The position numbers were made by a program, and so were the translations under genes. Shown here one piece after another: positions 15,652-23,796 of a stretch of 32,668 nucleotides of DNA (its first letter is position 1; each line of letters opens with the position of its first letter). The stretch covers positions 1 to 32,668 of the forward strand of contig JAJHQR010000013.1 of the NCBI GenBank assembly GCA_020833255.1. The letters are read 5' to 3'. Under the pieces are notes generated by a model that saw only the letters and a list, made by a program, of their open reading frames with translations, had not been told where the DNA came from and did not search any database. The stretch is from Desulfurococcaceae archaeon (GTDB lineage: Archaea; Thermoproteota; Thermoprotei_A; Sulfolobales; NBVN01).

Positions 15652-16748
15652 AATCTCACCCTCGGGTCTAGGATTATGTAAAGAACTTCTAAGATGAAAC
15701 GAGCTATCACGTAGACTAGGGTGAATATGTATGTGAGGGCTAGTATTGTCTGCGCGTCCCCGCTAGTAACCGCTGCGTAGTATAAAGTCCCCATACCGGG
15801 CCAGTCAAACACGGACTCAGTTATTATGTACCCGCCTAAAGTGCCTGCCAAGCCTAGGAGAACGTTGGTTACTATAGGTGATGCTGCAGGCCTTATTATG
15901 TATCTCCTCAATATCTGCTTCTCAGGAAGTCCCCTAGCTATCGCGGCAGTGACGAAGTCTTCCTTAACTATCCTTATCAGCATCGCCCTAACACCGTAAA
16001 TCCAGGGTCCTGAAAGAACTATAACTATCGTCACTATAGGGAGCCAGACGTAGTTCAACACACCGATCAACGCGTTAAGATCTCCTAATAGTAACGCGTT
16101 GATATAGGTTACCACAGGTCTGAATTGCTTGGGCGCAACCCCTAAATCGTAACTAAACACGAGCAACATAACTAACGCAACCCACCAGATAGGGAAGGCG
16201 TTCATCAACGCGGCGTAAGCCACTATGAATCTATCGATGAAGGAGCCAATCCTGTAGACTATGAAGGGCCCTACAGCTAAGGCTATCAGTATTGTTATTG
16301 CCTCGGCTAAAGTTATCATAAATATAGTTCTGGGAAGGCATGCCGCTATCACATCACTAACTAATGAGTTAGGCTGCAACCCGGCAACGTTAGTTACCTC
16401 AGGACTCGGCGATCTCCCCAAGTTGAGTATAAACGTGTTAATGACCATCGGTATTATCCTAGCTTGCCAAGGCTTGTCCATCCCCCAATAAGCTATTAAC
16501 TCTTGCCTACGTTGCGCGACCAGTTTCTCTATTTCCTCAGCCGGAGGTTTTTGAGGAGATGAGGTCAGTGCTTGCCTGTAGGCTCTGACCTCCTCGTTTA
16601 TTATACTATTTATTATAGTGTCTATATAGCCCGTAGCCCCCAATATAAACCCTGTCAAAAACACCGCAATAAGCAAAGCTAGAGCCAAGAACACTGCCCT
16701 CCGCGCTAACACAGTAGCTACGCCCACTAAACACACCCATACAAACAC
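15648..16748 (-). CDS. ABC importer permease (DppB-like)
   Basis: Membrane subunit, partner of the DppC-like protein. TM1 is LALALLIAVFLTGFILG. A polar extracytoplasmic stretch (EEIEKLVAQRRQELIAYW) precedes the core of about five helices. The coupling segment is FVTAAIARGLPEKQILRRYI, and the C-terminal block FDWPGMGTLYYAAV is diagnostic of DppB. The frame opens at GTG 16748, but a TATA-like TTTTTTAAGG around 16759-16768 predicts initiation near 16738, so leaderless GTG 16736, or a later GTG before LARRAVF, is also possible. This implies a promoter separate from the binding-protein gene 218 bp upstream. Confidence 0.92.
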   Translation of the reverse strand: MFVWVCLVGVATVLARRAVFLALALLIAVFLTGFILGATGYIDTIINSIINEEVRAYRQALTSSPQKPPAEEIEKLVAQRRQELIAYWGMDKPWQARIIPMVINTFILNLGRSPSPEVTNVAGLQPNSLVSDVIAACLPRTIFMITLAEAITILIALAVGPFIVYRIGSFIDRFIVAYAALMNAFPIWWVALVMLLVFSYDLGVAPKQFRPVVTYINALLLGDLNALIGVLNYVWLPIVTIVIVLSGPWIYGVRAMLIRIVKEDFVTAAIARGLPEKQILRRYIIRPAASPIVTNVLLGLAGTLGGYIITESVFDWPGMGTLYYAAVTSGDAQTILALTYIFTLVYVIARFILEVLYIILDPRVRL

Positions 16749-16906
16749 TTTCTCTAACCTTAAAAAATTTTAGAAAACCCCACAGTAGCTGAGTTAGGAG
16801 ATTTAACTATGTTAGCGTAGGGAAATTCCTTTTAAGATAGAGGACAATCTAGTGTCTAGGTTGTATTGCAGGATAATCTGTATAAGACAATGAAATAAAG
16901 TGTTAA

Positions 16907-16929
16907 AAGCGGTTTTCGTTAGAAAAACG
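16907..16929 (-). terminator. Possible terminator after the binding-protein gene
   Basis: On the minus strand, CGTTTTTCTAACGAAAACCGCTTTT combines a small inverted repeat (GTTTT/AAAAC) with two T-runs about 40 nt past the stop at 16967. It would let the binding protein be made in excess of the permeases. The remaining gap to 16749 shows only the DppB promoter. Confidence 0.3.
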
Positions 16930-16966
16930 AGACCAGTTTTATGGCTTAAATTTTTTGTTCTGCCCT

Positions 16967-19915
16967 TTATTTCTTTCTCACGAAAGGTAATGCAATACTC
17001 ACTATCAAGTTGATTATTGATATGGCTAGGACTGCCGTCACGTAAGTTGAGAGTGAGCCTATAGCGTTACTCACGTCTTTCTGACCGCTACTTAAGTCAT
17101 CTACTTTAGTGTTGACGGTGGAAATCCTGCTTAACGCATCGTCCACCTTAGATGATACAGTATTGAACTGGTTGTTCATGCTGGTGAGGAGTGCTGATGA
17201 GGTAGTGTTGAGTAGATAGGTAAACCTGTTATTCATGTCAGTTAGTGTTGAGATCAATGTATCACCTATAGCTCCCAGAGCTTGCGAGAACGACTGCCTT
17301 AAAGCCTCTAGCTGTTCTCGCGTCTGTCTCGAAACCTCGTCTATAGCACCTCTTAAAGATTTCTCTAACTCAACTATGGAAGGAGGTATGGATTCGAACG
17401 TAATTGTCGTTGTATCGATTACCGCAACCGCCTCGCTGCTGGCTATCAGTATTAGTTCATAATAGTAGAAGGGTTTAAACTGTGAGGTCATGTCACTCCC
17501 TATGAATATCTCGAAGGTGCCGGGTTCTACTTCATTAGCTTCACCTATGGCCATTATCTCGTTAGTTCCTCTCTCCCTCAATATGTACTTGACGCTGAAA
17601 GGCCCTATACCGAGTACGGAGAATGAGATCGTTTGATTACTGCCTATCTCTATAGACCCAGGAACTACGATGTTAGATATTCTCGGAGGTACTATACTGC
17701 CTAGGTTCCAGAAGTCGGGAGTGAACGGGTATGTCGGGTCTCTGAAAGCTTTGATAGTGGCTTGCTGAGCACTCCTATCGAAAGTGTCTAGGTAGTAGGG
17801 TCCTTGCGAGATCCACGCGTGGTTGTGAGTCCCTATCCAAGACGATAACGCGCTTAACCTACCGCTCCACTCACTCTCATCCATTAATTTAGTGCCGTCA
17901 GGTAACGTGAAGTATTTGCTTGGGAAGTAACCGCTCGCGACCCACCCGTCAGCCACGGTCTTTATTGACGCGGCATGCGCCGGGAACGGGACAGGGTTCA
18001 GTACCTCTAATCCTGTCGCTCTACTCAGAGTAGTTGAGAACGTGTAGTTCTTGGAGTCGAAGACTAGGTAATTCTCAACCACCAATAACTCGACGGGGTT
18101 AACGGGAGTCAACGTTGCGTAAGACGCTATGTAGGCAGGCTCGAAGTGCCAGTAATCTACGTAGACCTCCAAGGTATTGCCCACTATCCTCAAGGCCTTA
18201 ACGGTGTCGAAGAATACTTTGTTAGGTCCTGAGATCGAGGTCTCGTAGCTTGCTTTAGTCTCGTTGTAGCATATATCTAGCCACAGAGCCCAGTTAGCTA
18301 GTATGTCAGCCCAAGTAATTGTCTGACCGTGATGCCATTTAGTACCCAGATATTTGGACATATCGAACTTAACGACGCTTGTTGCGTTAGTTCTGCCCAA
18401 CGTGTTCGCGTAAACCCACTCACCTTGAGAAGCGTCCCACCAGATAGCGTCGGAAGGTACCGGTAGTTTCCCGTCAGGACCTGCGGTAACGACTTCGTAA
18501 TCTGACCTAATAGGTATTGGGAGACCGTTATGCGGGTGTGACCACATCATAGCATCGTAGGTAGCTCTCTCGATATCAACGCTGTAAACATCCGTGAAAC
18601 CACCGTATATGTTCCATATAGTTCTTGCAGTGTAAACCCATAGAACACCGAAAGTTAGGTCAGGCTTGTCTGGAACTGAAACTCCTTTAGTGTTGAAGGG
18701 TGATCTCATCCCAGCGCCTAAGTCTGTGGTTATACCTCTCATCGTCTTCACTACTGGGTGGATATCCATTCTCGTAGCCAACCATATTCTTATTGAGTCT
18801 TCTATACATGCTTGCGTCACGGTCCTGTAGAGCCAGTCTCTCTCCTCACGACTCTTGAAGAGTCCTTGATATATCTTCATACCGTACTCGTCTATAAGGT
18901 CATTCCTATACCACCACCACCCCTCAGTCTGCCATCCAGGCATGTAGCCAACCCAGGGAGCACACATCTGGTTAATCGTGCCTGAATCGTACTTATCAGG
19001 CGCTGACTTACCCCAGCCCTCCGTGTAGAGATGCCACTGAAACTCGGCTGGGTCGGTATCATATACTATGCCTAAAGCAACATCAAACGTAGTTATGAGT
19101 TTGTCGACTGTGAAGCCCAGGAATTCTAGGTCTTTAGAAAATTCCTCCCCTATATCTCGTCTCTCATCCTCCTGCCTTATTATGAACTTCAGTACTACCG
19201 GGCTACCGCCATAGTACCACTTATCGCCAACTAAGTAAGCCCCCGCATTACTCATCTCCTCTCTCACTATCTTCTTCGCGTAGTAGGGGTCATACCTAAA
19301 GTTATATGATAGTACTATGTCAGCTACTAACGCGTAGTCTGGATCGAAAGTCGATAAGAAGGTGTACATTGGCGACGCGAAGCCTCTGTAAAGGGTGTTT
19401 ACGATGTAGTCTCTGTTAGCTATGAAGTTTAGCGCGAACCTGATCCTCTTAATTCCTAGAGGATTAATCCTCTTCCCGTCAGCAGCTAAATCAACGAATG
19501 TCACATTCTTATCTTTGTCGTAGTAGTATTGAACGATTATGTTCTCAGGCACTCCGAGTAAGTTGGCTATCCCCTTAGCAGTCCTACCAGTTTGATCACC
19601 TGTTAGGTTAACTGTCTTGACGGGTGCTGGGTTAAGGATTATGTCTACAAGACCTCCTGGAGCGGTGACGTAAGAGATCATGTCCTCTATAGGTTTGAAA
19701 GCGTCTAGCTGTGTTGGTCTAAGACCGAATATGTATGCCTGTATCTCGCCAGATTGGAAGGCGGAAGCTATCAAATCTGGAGTGAGGGGATATCTCTTGA
19801 AGGTTATAGATTCTGACGCAGGACCTACTTGCTGTTGCGCGCTCACCACTGAGAACGCTGCTACTACAGTTAGTAAGATTAGGGAGAGTATTACTAAGGA
19901 TACATATTTCCTCAT
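16967..19915 (-). CDS. ABC importer substrate-binding protein (SBP_bac_5) with coiled-coil stalk and C-terminal anchor
   Basis: Captures the solute outside the cell for the permeases downstream. The 982 residues start with a signal peptide (about 1-27, a hydrophobic core of Leu/Ile/Val ending VVSAQQ), followed by a DppA/OppA-like domain with ALNFIANRDYIVNTLYRGF. About 840-960 forms a stalk of heptad-like helix (ELEKSLRGAIDEVSRQTREQ and onward) rich in Ser/Thr/Asn. A final transmembrane helix (LAISIINLIVSIALPFV) ends with RKK inside. This lipid-independent anchor is typical of crenarchaeal binding proteins. ATG follows GAGGTG and a TATA element at 19948-19959. Confidence 0.93.
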   Translation of the reverse strand: MRKYVSLVILSLILLTVVAAFSVVSAQQQVGPASESITFKRYPLTPDLIASAFQSGEIQAYIFGLRPTQLDAFKPIEDMISYVTAPGGLVDIILNPAPVKTVNLTGDQTGRTAKGIANLLGVPENIIVQYYYDKDKNVTFVDLAADGKRINPLGIKRIRFALNFIANRDYIVNTLYRGFASPMYTFLSTFDPDYALVADIVLSYNFRYDPYYAKKIVREEMSNAGAYLVGDKWYYGGSPVVLKFIIRQEDERRDIGEEFSKDLEFLGFTVDKLITTFDVALGIVYDTDPAEFQWHLYTEGWGKSAPDKYDSGTINQMCAPWVGYMPGWQTEGWWWYRNDLIDEYGMKIYQGLFKSREERDWLYRTVTQACIEDSIRIWLATRMDIHPVVKTMRGITTDLGAGMRSPFNTKGVSVPDKPDLTFGVLWVYTARTIWNIYGGFTDVYSVDIERATYDAMMWSHPHNGLPIPIRSDYEVVTAGPDGKLPVPSDAIWWDASQGEWVYANTLGRTNATSVVKFDMSKYLGTKWHHGQTITWADILANWALWLDICYNETKASYETSISGPNKVFFDTVKALRIVGNTLEVYVDYWHFEPAYIASYATLTPVNPVELLVVENYLVFDSKNYTFSTTLSRATGLEVLNPVPFPAHAASIKTVADGWVASGYFPSKYFTLPDGTKLMDESEWSGRLSALSSWIGTHNHAWISQGPYYLDTFDRSAQQATIKAFRDPTYPFTPDFWNLGSIVPPRISNIVVPGSIEIGSNQTISFSVLGIGPFSVKYILRERGTNEIMAIGEANEVEPGTFEIFIGSDMTSQFKPFYYYELILIASSEAVAVIDTTTITFESIPPSIVELEKSLRGAIDEVSRQTREQLEALRQSFSQALGAIGDTLISTLTDMNNRFTYLLNTTSSALLTSMNNQFNTVSSKVDDALSRISTVNTKVDDLSSGQKDVSNAIGSLSTYVTAVLAISIINLIVSIALPFVRKK

Positions 19916-19947
19916 GCAGACACCTCACTATAAATCTATGATGCAAC

Positions 19948-19959
19948 CTTTATAAACTT
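19948..19959. promoter_or_regulatory. Shared palindromic TATA box between binding-protein gene and divergent membrane gene
   Basis: CTTTATAAACTT contains TTTATAAA, which reads alike on both strands. A start 26 nt away falls near 19927 on the minus strand (12 nt before the binding protein ATG, carrying GAGGTG) and near 19979 on the plus strand (15 nt before ATG 19994). Confidence 0.5.
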
Positions 19960-19993
19960 TATGCGCTATGCTATTCATGACGGTTGTCTCGGG

Positions 19994-20497
19994 ATGAGGG
20001 TGGGGGTATTAATTGCTGGTGCGTTACTCTTAATACTCTCCTTAGTCTTAAGTTTCATGATGGCAGTGCCTGAAGTAAGTGTTTTTAGGGATTGCCGGGA
20101 ACGTTCGGTGAAAGCTCTTGATATCTTATTCGTTTATTGGGGTAACTACACGGTTTCCGGGGGTATGGGTAACGCCTCTCTAAGTATTGTGAGTTCCGAG
20201 GAAACATTGCTTAACATAACTTACGGTATTAGTTTCGGAGAATCTAATAACGTGGTAGTTTTATCGGAGTTCAATTACTTCATAGGTAACGCCACGTATT
20301 TCTACGTGTACGTGATCCCGTACAGAGACACGAAATTACTGATTTGCTTGAACGCTTTAATAACGCGTCAAAGATCCTACCTACTGCTACCCACCCTCAT
20401 CTCCTGGGTCTCGGGAATGACTGCAACGGCGTACGCGGCATACACGTATATAGAGCGAGTCTTCAGGAAAAGTCTTAAAAAAGAGAAAAGACGGTAG
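19994..20497 (+). CDS. Hypothetical two-pass membrane protein
   Basis: No family is recognised. From ATG 19994 the product has an N-terminal membrane helix (VLIAGALLLILSLVLSFMMA), an extracytoplasmic domain of about 90 residues with three or four potential N-glycosylation sites (NYT, NAS, NIT, NAT), a second helix (LLPTLISWVSGMTATAYAAY) and a basic cytoplasmic end (KSLKKEKRR). An upstream ATG at 19961 is open but lies above the predicted transcript start near 19979, so I prefer 19994. It is followed by an ATPase gene after 49 nt. The pair sits inside the ABC locus, and a sensing role for it is only a guess. Confidence 0.6.
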   Translation: MRVGVLIAGALLLILSLVLSFMMAVPEVSVFRDCRERSVKALDILFVYWGNYTVSGGMGNASLSIVSSEETLLNITYGISFGESNNVVVLSEFNYFIGNATYFYVYVIPYRDTKLLICLNALITRQRSYLLLPTLISWVSGMTATAYAAYTYIERVFRKSLKKEKRR

Positions 20498-20513
20498 CCG
20501 AGCGTGTTTATTA

Positions 20514-20538
20514 ACTGGTGTAACAACCAGTAACTGGT
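20514..20538. promoter_or_regulatory. Triple ACTGGT/ACCAGT element, operator candidate
   Basis: ACTGGT (20514-20519), ACCAGT (20526-20531) and ACTGGT (20533-20538) alternate in orientation. The last two form the 13-bp palindrome ACCAGTAACTGGT. TTTATTA near 20506 can act as TATA, so the palindrome covers the expected transcript start, and its end merges into the GGTGGTGA ribosome site of the ATPase gene (ATG 20547). A repressor bound here would block that promoter. Confidence 0.5.
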
Positions 20539-20546
20539 GGTGAAGC

Positions 20547-21656
20547 ATGCTCTTTGATTTAGCGCCGAAGACTTCTAGGAAAGACTTGTACGATTTTAAC
20601 GAGGAACTTGAGAAGCTATACAAGGATTACGTGAATGCAAGACTAGTCGCTGTTGTAGGTCCTCGTAGGGCGGGTAAGACTAGCTTGATCCTCACCTTCT
20701 TAAACGAGTATAGGATCCCGCACGTATTCTTCGATTGCAGAACTGTCTCGCTCTCAGATTACGGGGTTACGTTTAGGAGTTTTGCTGAGGTTTTCTCCAA
20801 CGCTATTAATTCTTTTCTAGATAAGCACACGGTCTTCAAGAATAGGTTGCTGAACTTCTTGAGAGGACTTAAGGGGGTTGAGGTTGATGCGTCCCTTGCC
20901 AGAATTTACTTAAGGTGGAAGAGGGAGGATAGGTTTAGTGTCGTAGCTCTTCTTGAAAGACTCAACGCTTTCGCCGAGAGTGAGGGTATGAGACTCGCTC
21001 TAGTTCTCGACGAGCTTCAGGAACTATCACGGCTTAACCTGAATTTCTCTAAGTTACTTGCCTACGTATACGATCACCTAAAAAATATCGTTGTGTTTGT
21101 GTCTGGCTCTCAGGTAGGGCTGTTATACGATATGTTAGGGGTTGATGATCCTGAAAGCCCTCTGTACGGGAGGCTAATATCTGAGGTGAGGGTTAGGAAA
21201 CTCGCGAGAGAAGAATCAATAGATTTTCTTGAGAGAGGGTTCGGTGAGGTAGGTCTAGTAGTCGATAGACGTTTAATCGAGGAAGTCGTTGAAAGACTCA
21301 ACGGCCTTATCGGGTGGTTAACTTTCTTTGGGTGGAGCTACGTGAACGGCTTAAGAGATTTAGAGAGTGTGGTAGACGCTGCTTCCAGGCAGGAAGCTCT
21401 GGAGGTGAGGAGATTCTTATCAAGGTCTAGATCCGAGAAAAGGTTGAGGACTATGCTTAAGTTAGTTTCTCAAAAACCTATGAGGTGGGGTGAGTTGAAG
21501 AAAGCGCTGGAATTCAGTGAGGGAGTGGAAGTGGATGATCACAACTTTAACTCCTTACTGCAAAAACTTATTAAGGCAGGCCTGGTCGAGAAGCGTGGCG
21601 AGAACTACTTAGTATCGGATCCTGTAATCGCTGTGGCGATCCAGAAATATGTTTGA
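20547..21656 (+). CDS. Archaeal AAA ATPase with C-terminal winged helix
   Basis: A 369-residue member of the archaeal ATPase (STAND-like, Pfam ATPase_2/DUF234-type) group. Walker A is VGPRRAGKTS (37-46), Walker B RLALVLDELQEL (149-160), a sensor-like strand VVFVSGSQ follows, and after a helical lid the C-terminal 70 residues form a winged helix (MRWGELKKALEF, LLQKLIKAGLVEKRGENYLV). Members are common in hyperthermophiles, usually of unknown function; the DNA-binding-like end suggests nucleic-acid or regulatory action. A palindromic element covers its promoter. Together with the membrane protein gene it separates the two parts of the ABC importer locus. Confidence 0.75.
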   Translation: MLFDLAPKTSRKDLYDFNEELEKLYKDYVNARLVAVVGPRRAGKTSLILTFLNEYRIPHVFFDCRTVSLSDYGVTFRSFAEVFSNAINSFLDKHTVFKNRLLNFLRGLKGVEVDASLARIYLRWKREDRFSVVALLERLNAFAESEGMRLALVLDELQELSRLNLNFSKLLAYVYDHLKNIVVFVSGSQVGLLYDMLGVDDPESPLYGRLISEVRVRKLAREESIDFLERGFGEVGLVVDRRLIEEVVERLNGLIGWLTFFGWSYVNGLRDLESVVDAASRQEALEVRRFLSRSRSEKRLRTMLKLVSQKPMRWGELKKALEFSEGVEVDDHNFNSLLQKLIKAGLVEKRGENYLVSDPVIAVAIQKYV

Positions 21657-21688
21657 GTTCTGAAACCTAAACCTAGCTTACTTAGAGT

Positions 21689-22657
21689 TCAACTCTTCGC
21701 GTGTAACCAGCAAGAAACGTAGTGGTCTTTATTTATCTTTATCATGGGGGGTTCTTCACGCCTACATATATCCATCACGTACGGGCACCTAGGGTTAAAC
21801 CTACATCCTGCCGGAGGTCTCCTCAGGTCCGGGGGCACTCCAGGTATCCAAGTTATTTTTTCTTTAGATCTTATGCGGGGTATGCTCCTTAACAATCCTT
21901 GCGTGTACGGGTGCTTGGGCTCGTTGAATATCTCGTCTGAGGGACCTATCTCAGCTATCTTCCCGGCGTACATGATCGCCACCCTGTCCGCGATCTCAGC
22001 TATTAAGCTGAGGTCGTGAGTTATGAAAATCATTGACGATCTCTCCTCAACTTTGATCTTCTTCAGTAAGTTCATTATCTGTGCTTGGATGACGACGTCC
22101 AGAGCTGTGGTAGGCTCGTCCGCTATGACTAGCTTGGGTTTGAGTAGGAGGGCCATAGCTATCACGACCCTCTGCTTCATACCGCCGCTCAACTCATGCG
22201 GGTACCTCTTCATCAACTCTGGGTTTAGACCGACTTGCTTGAGCGCCTCAGCCACTACCTTGACGGCCTCCCTACTCGTCATCCCTTTATGAACCATGAG
22301 GACTTCGGTTAACTGCTTCTCGACAGTGTAGACCGGGTTAAGCACGTTCATCGCTCCCTGAAACACCATACTCACCTTACTCCACCTAACCTTCCTCAAC
22401 TCACCCTCACTAAGCTTGGTTAGCTCTATACCATCGATAACCACACTACCCCCCTCAATCCTGCCGGGCGGGGGAACCAAACCTAGTATAGCGTAACCTA
22501 ATGTAGACTTACCGCAACCGGACTCACCGGCTAAGCCCAGAACCTCCCCCTCACCAACACTTAAGGAAACATCATCAACAGCTCTCACAATCCCTGCCAG
22601 AGTACGGTAATAAACCTTTAAATTACTGACTTCCAACACCGTCCCCGGAGAGCTCAC
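21689..22657 (-). CDS. Peptide-type ABC importer ATPase (DppD/OppD-like)
   Basis: The second ATPase needed for a Dpp/Opp importer, which uses an OppD-OppF heterodimer. Walker A is GESGCGKSTLG, signature LSGGMKQRV, Walker B LVIADEPTTALD and the H-loop ITHDLS. The C-terminal extension has the CRFNPRCP...C...CWLH cysteine pattern also present in the OppF-like protein. It lies 1.8 kb above the binding-protein gene on the same strand, with two plus-strand genes between, so it must have its own promoter; TTTAAATATT near 22690-22700 is the candidate. GTG 22657 follows AGGTGT. That it serves the same importer is inference from the missing D subunit there. Confidence 0.92.
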   Translation of the reverse strand: MSSPGTVLEVSNLKVYYRTLAGIVRAVDDVSLSVGEGEVLGLAGESGCGKSTLGYAILGLVPPPGRIEGGSVVIDGIELTKLSEGELRKVRWSKVSMVFQGAMNVLNPVYTVEKQLTEVLMVHKGMTSREAVKVVAEALKQVGLNPELMKRYPHELSGGMKQRVVIAMALLLKPKLVIADEPTTALDVVIQAQIMNLLKKIKVEERSSMIFITHDLSLIAEIADRVAIMYAGKIAEIGPSDEIFNEPKHPYTQGLLRSIPRIRSKEKITWIPGVPPDLRRPPAGCRFNPRCPYVMDICRREEPPMIKINKDHYVSCWLHAKS

Positions 22658-22736
22658 TTCTACACACCTAGAAAAACTTATGGAAACTAATTTAAATATT
22701 CTTGAAGCTTAAATTAGTCTAAACACCTTATTCTTT

Positions 22737-22796
22737 GATGATGAGGTGGGCAGCCTAAGACTCTGTGAGGGGATGAAGACCGCAGTTCACTCTGAC
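22737..22796 (+). ncRNA. C/D box sRNA candidate (guide for 2'-O-methylation)
   Basis: Box C ATGATGA (22738-22744), box C' ATGAAGA (22773-22779) and box D CTGA (22792-22795) are present; the C'-D interval is exactly 12 nt (CCGCAGTTCACT). Box D' is less clear: CTGT at 22763-22766 gives an 18-nt first guide. The total of about 58 nt is usual for archaeal sRNAs. TATA-like GCTTAAAT (centre about 22711) lies 26 nt before box C, predicting a transcript that starts right there. It lies in the 241-bp gap between the DppD-like and tbp genes. The D guide would pair with AGTGAACTGCGG. Confidence 0.55.
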
Positions 22797-22898
22797 CATA
22801 CTTGAATCTCCTTGAGGTTAACCCGGTAAAAACTCCCCTATCTCCCCGGCGTGTTAACACATTAAATAAAAGTCTATGTTGAGCTCGGTAGGTAGTGA

Positions 22899-23468
22899 CT
22901 AGATAGTGGACGGGACGTTTCTGACGCACTTAAGTTCCTTGAGTTTATCGAATATCTTATTTACTGCAGCACTAACCTCGTCCTCGTCTTTAGCGCCCGT
23001 TATGACCATCTTACCGCTACTGAATATTAGGAGGACTACTTTCGGGTCCTCCATCCTATGGATTAAGCCGGGGAATTGTTCCGGCTCATACATCACGTTA
23101 GGGAGCATTAAAGCCGCTTTCTCTAAGTCTACCTCAACACCTAAACTAGCTGAAGCCACTATGTTCTGTATCTGTATCCTGGGTTTCCCAACTATTATTA
23201 TGCCGTGCCTGACGAAAGCCCTAATTATTTTCTTGAAACCGTCGATCAATTGATTCTTACTCTTAGCACCGGTAATCACCATCTTACCGGAATTAAATAT
23301 CAGCGCGGTAAGCCTGGGCTTACTAAGCCTGTAAATAAGTCCCGGAAACTCCTCAGGATCGTATTCAACGTTTGAGACAGTCCTAGCCACCGCGCCTAAA
23401 TCAAGGTTCTGATCAAGGGTTGCGGTAGCTACGATATTCTCGATTCTAATAATCGGCCTAATCTCCAC
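22899..23468 (-). CDS. tbp: TATA-binding protein (TBP)
   Basis: General transcription factor that binds the TATA box and recruits TFB. Two imperfect direct repeats form the saddle: [18 protein letters not shown]...[10 protein letters not shown]...[17 protein letters not shown], and [18 protein letters not shown]...[10 protein letters not shown]...[17 protein letters not shown] (quoted here only as fragments). The C-terminal tail is short and not acidic. A TTG at 23483 is open, but TTTATAAA at 23504-23511 predicts transcription from about 23481, leaving GGGGTG as ribosome site for GTG 23468, which I chose (189 aa). Only one copy is in this window. Confidence 0.95.
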   Translation of the reverse strand: MEIRPIIRIENIVATATLDQNLDLGAVARTVSNVEYDPEEFPGLIYRLSKPRLTALIFNSGKMVITGAKSKNQLIDGFKKIIRAFVRHGIIIVGKPRIQIQNIVASASLGVEVDLEKAALMLPNVMYEPEQFPGLIHRMEDPKVVLLIFSSGKMVITGAKDEDEVSAAVNKIFDKLKELKCVRNVPSTI

Positions 23469-23503
23469 TTTTAAGCACCCCAAATTAAAAACGCTATTTA
23501 AGC

Positions 23504-23511
23504 TTTATAAA
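23504..23511 (-). promoter_or_regulatory. TATA box of tbp
   Basis: TTTATAAA is 26-27 nt before a predicted start near 23481, giving a 13-nt leader with GGGGTG before GTG 23468. ATTTAAG just downstream (about 23495-23502) is a weaker alternative. Confidence 0.5.
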
Positions 23512-23578
23512 CTGAAAGCCTCACTGTTCACGGTGGGGTGGCGGGAGAGATTTTTAACCCACTACTGAGTTATGTCTT

Positions 23579-23745
23579 GGGATGTTCTCTTCGCGGAAGG
23601 GAGTTCGTGCATAAGCATAGCCCGCAAGGTGATGAGTTCTGCGGGATGGGGGAGTCGCGAGTCCCCAAACCAGCAAATAAGGCTGGAAGCACAAAACCCC
23701 AGCTAAACGCTGGAAACCCAACCCTTTAGAACAGGGTGGCTCACA
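23579..23745 (+). ncRNA. Multi-hairpin region: orphan structured RNA or relic of a TnpB-type element's 3' end
   Basis: At least five small hairpins follow one another. They are CTTC-GCG-GAAG (about 23589-23600), CCCGCA/TGCGGG (23621-23645) with GTGATGA, a kink-turn/box C-like sequence, in its loop, GGGGA/TCCCC (about 23649-23666), CCAGC/GCTGG (23670-23686), a second CCAGC/GCTGG (23699-23713), and ACCCT/AGGGT (23721-23737). ATTTTTAAC (about 23549-23557) could be a TATA box with a start near 23579. An overlapping frame ending at 23729 is Pro/Gly/Asn-rich and unlike a folded protein; such tails occur where tnpB overlaps its guide RNA scaffold. No transposase core is present. Identity is uncertain. 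Confidence 0.35.
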
Positions 23746-23796
23746 AGCTCTAAGCACAGCCAGCTGATTAAGGTCGCCTGGTGAGGTATCGCGGGT

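Noticed and set aside
19961-19993. Eleven-residue N-terminal extension of the membrane protein
   Set aside because: It starts above the predicted transcript start and would place polar residues before a standard signal-anchor helix; ATG 19994 is better.
23538-23729. 63-residue frame on the plus strand as a protein gene
   Set aside because: It runs through the chain of hairpins, has low-complexity composition and no ribosome site; the RNA-structure explanation fits better. I kept only the idea that it may be the tail of a lost tnpB.
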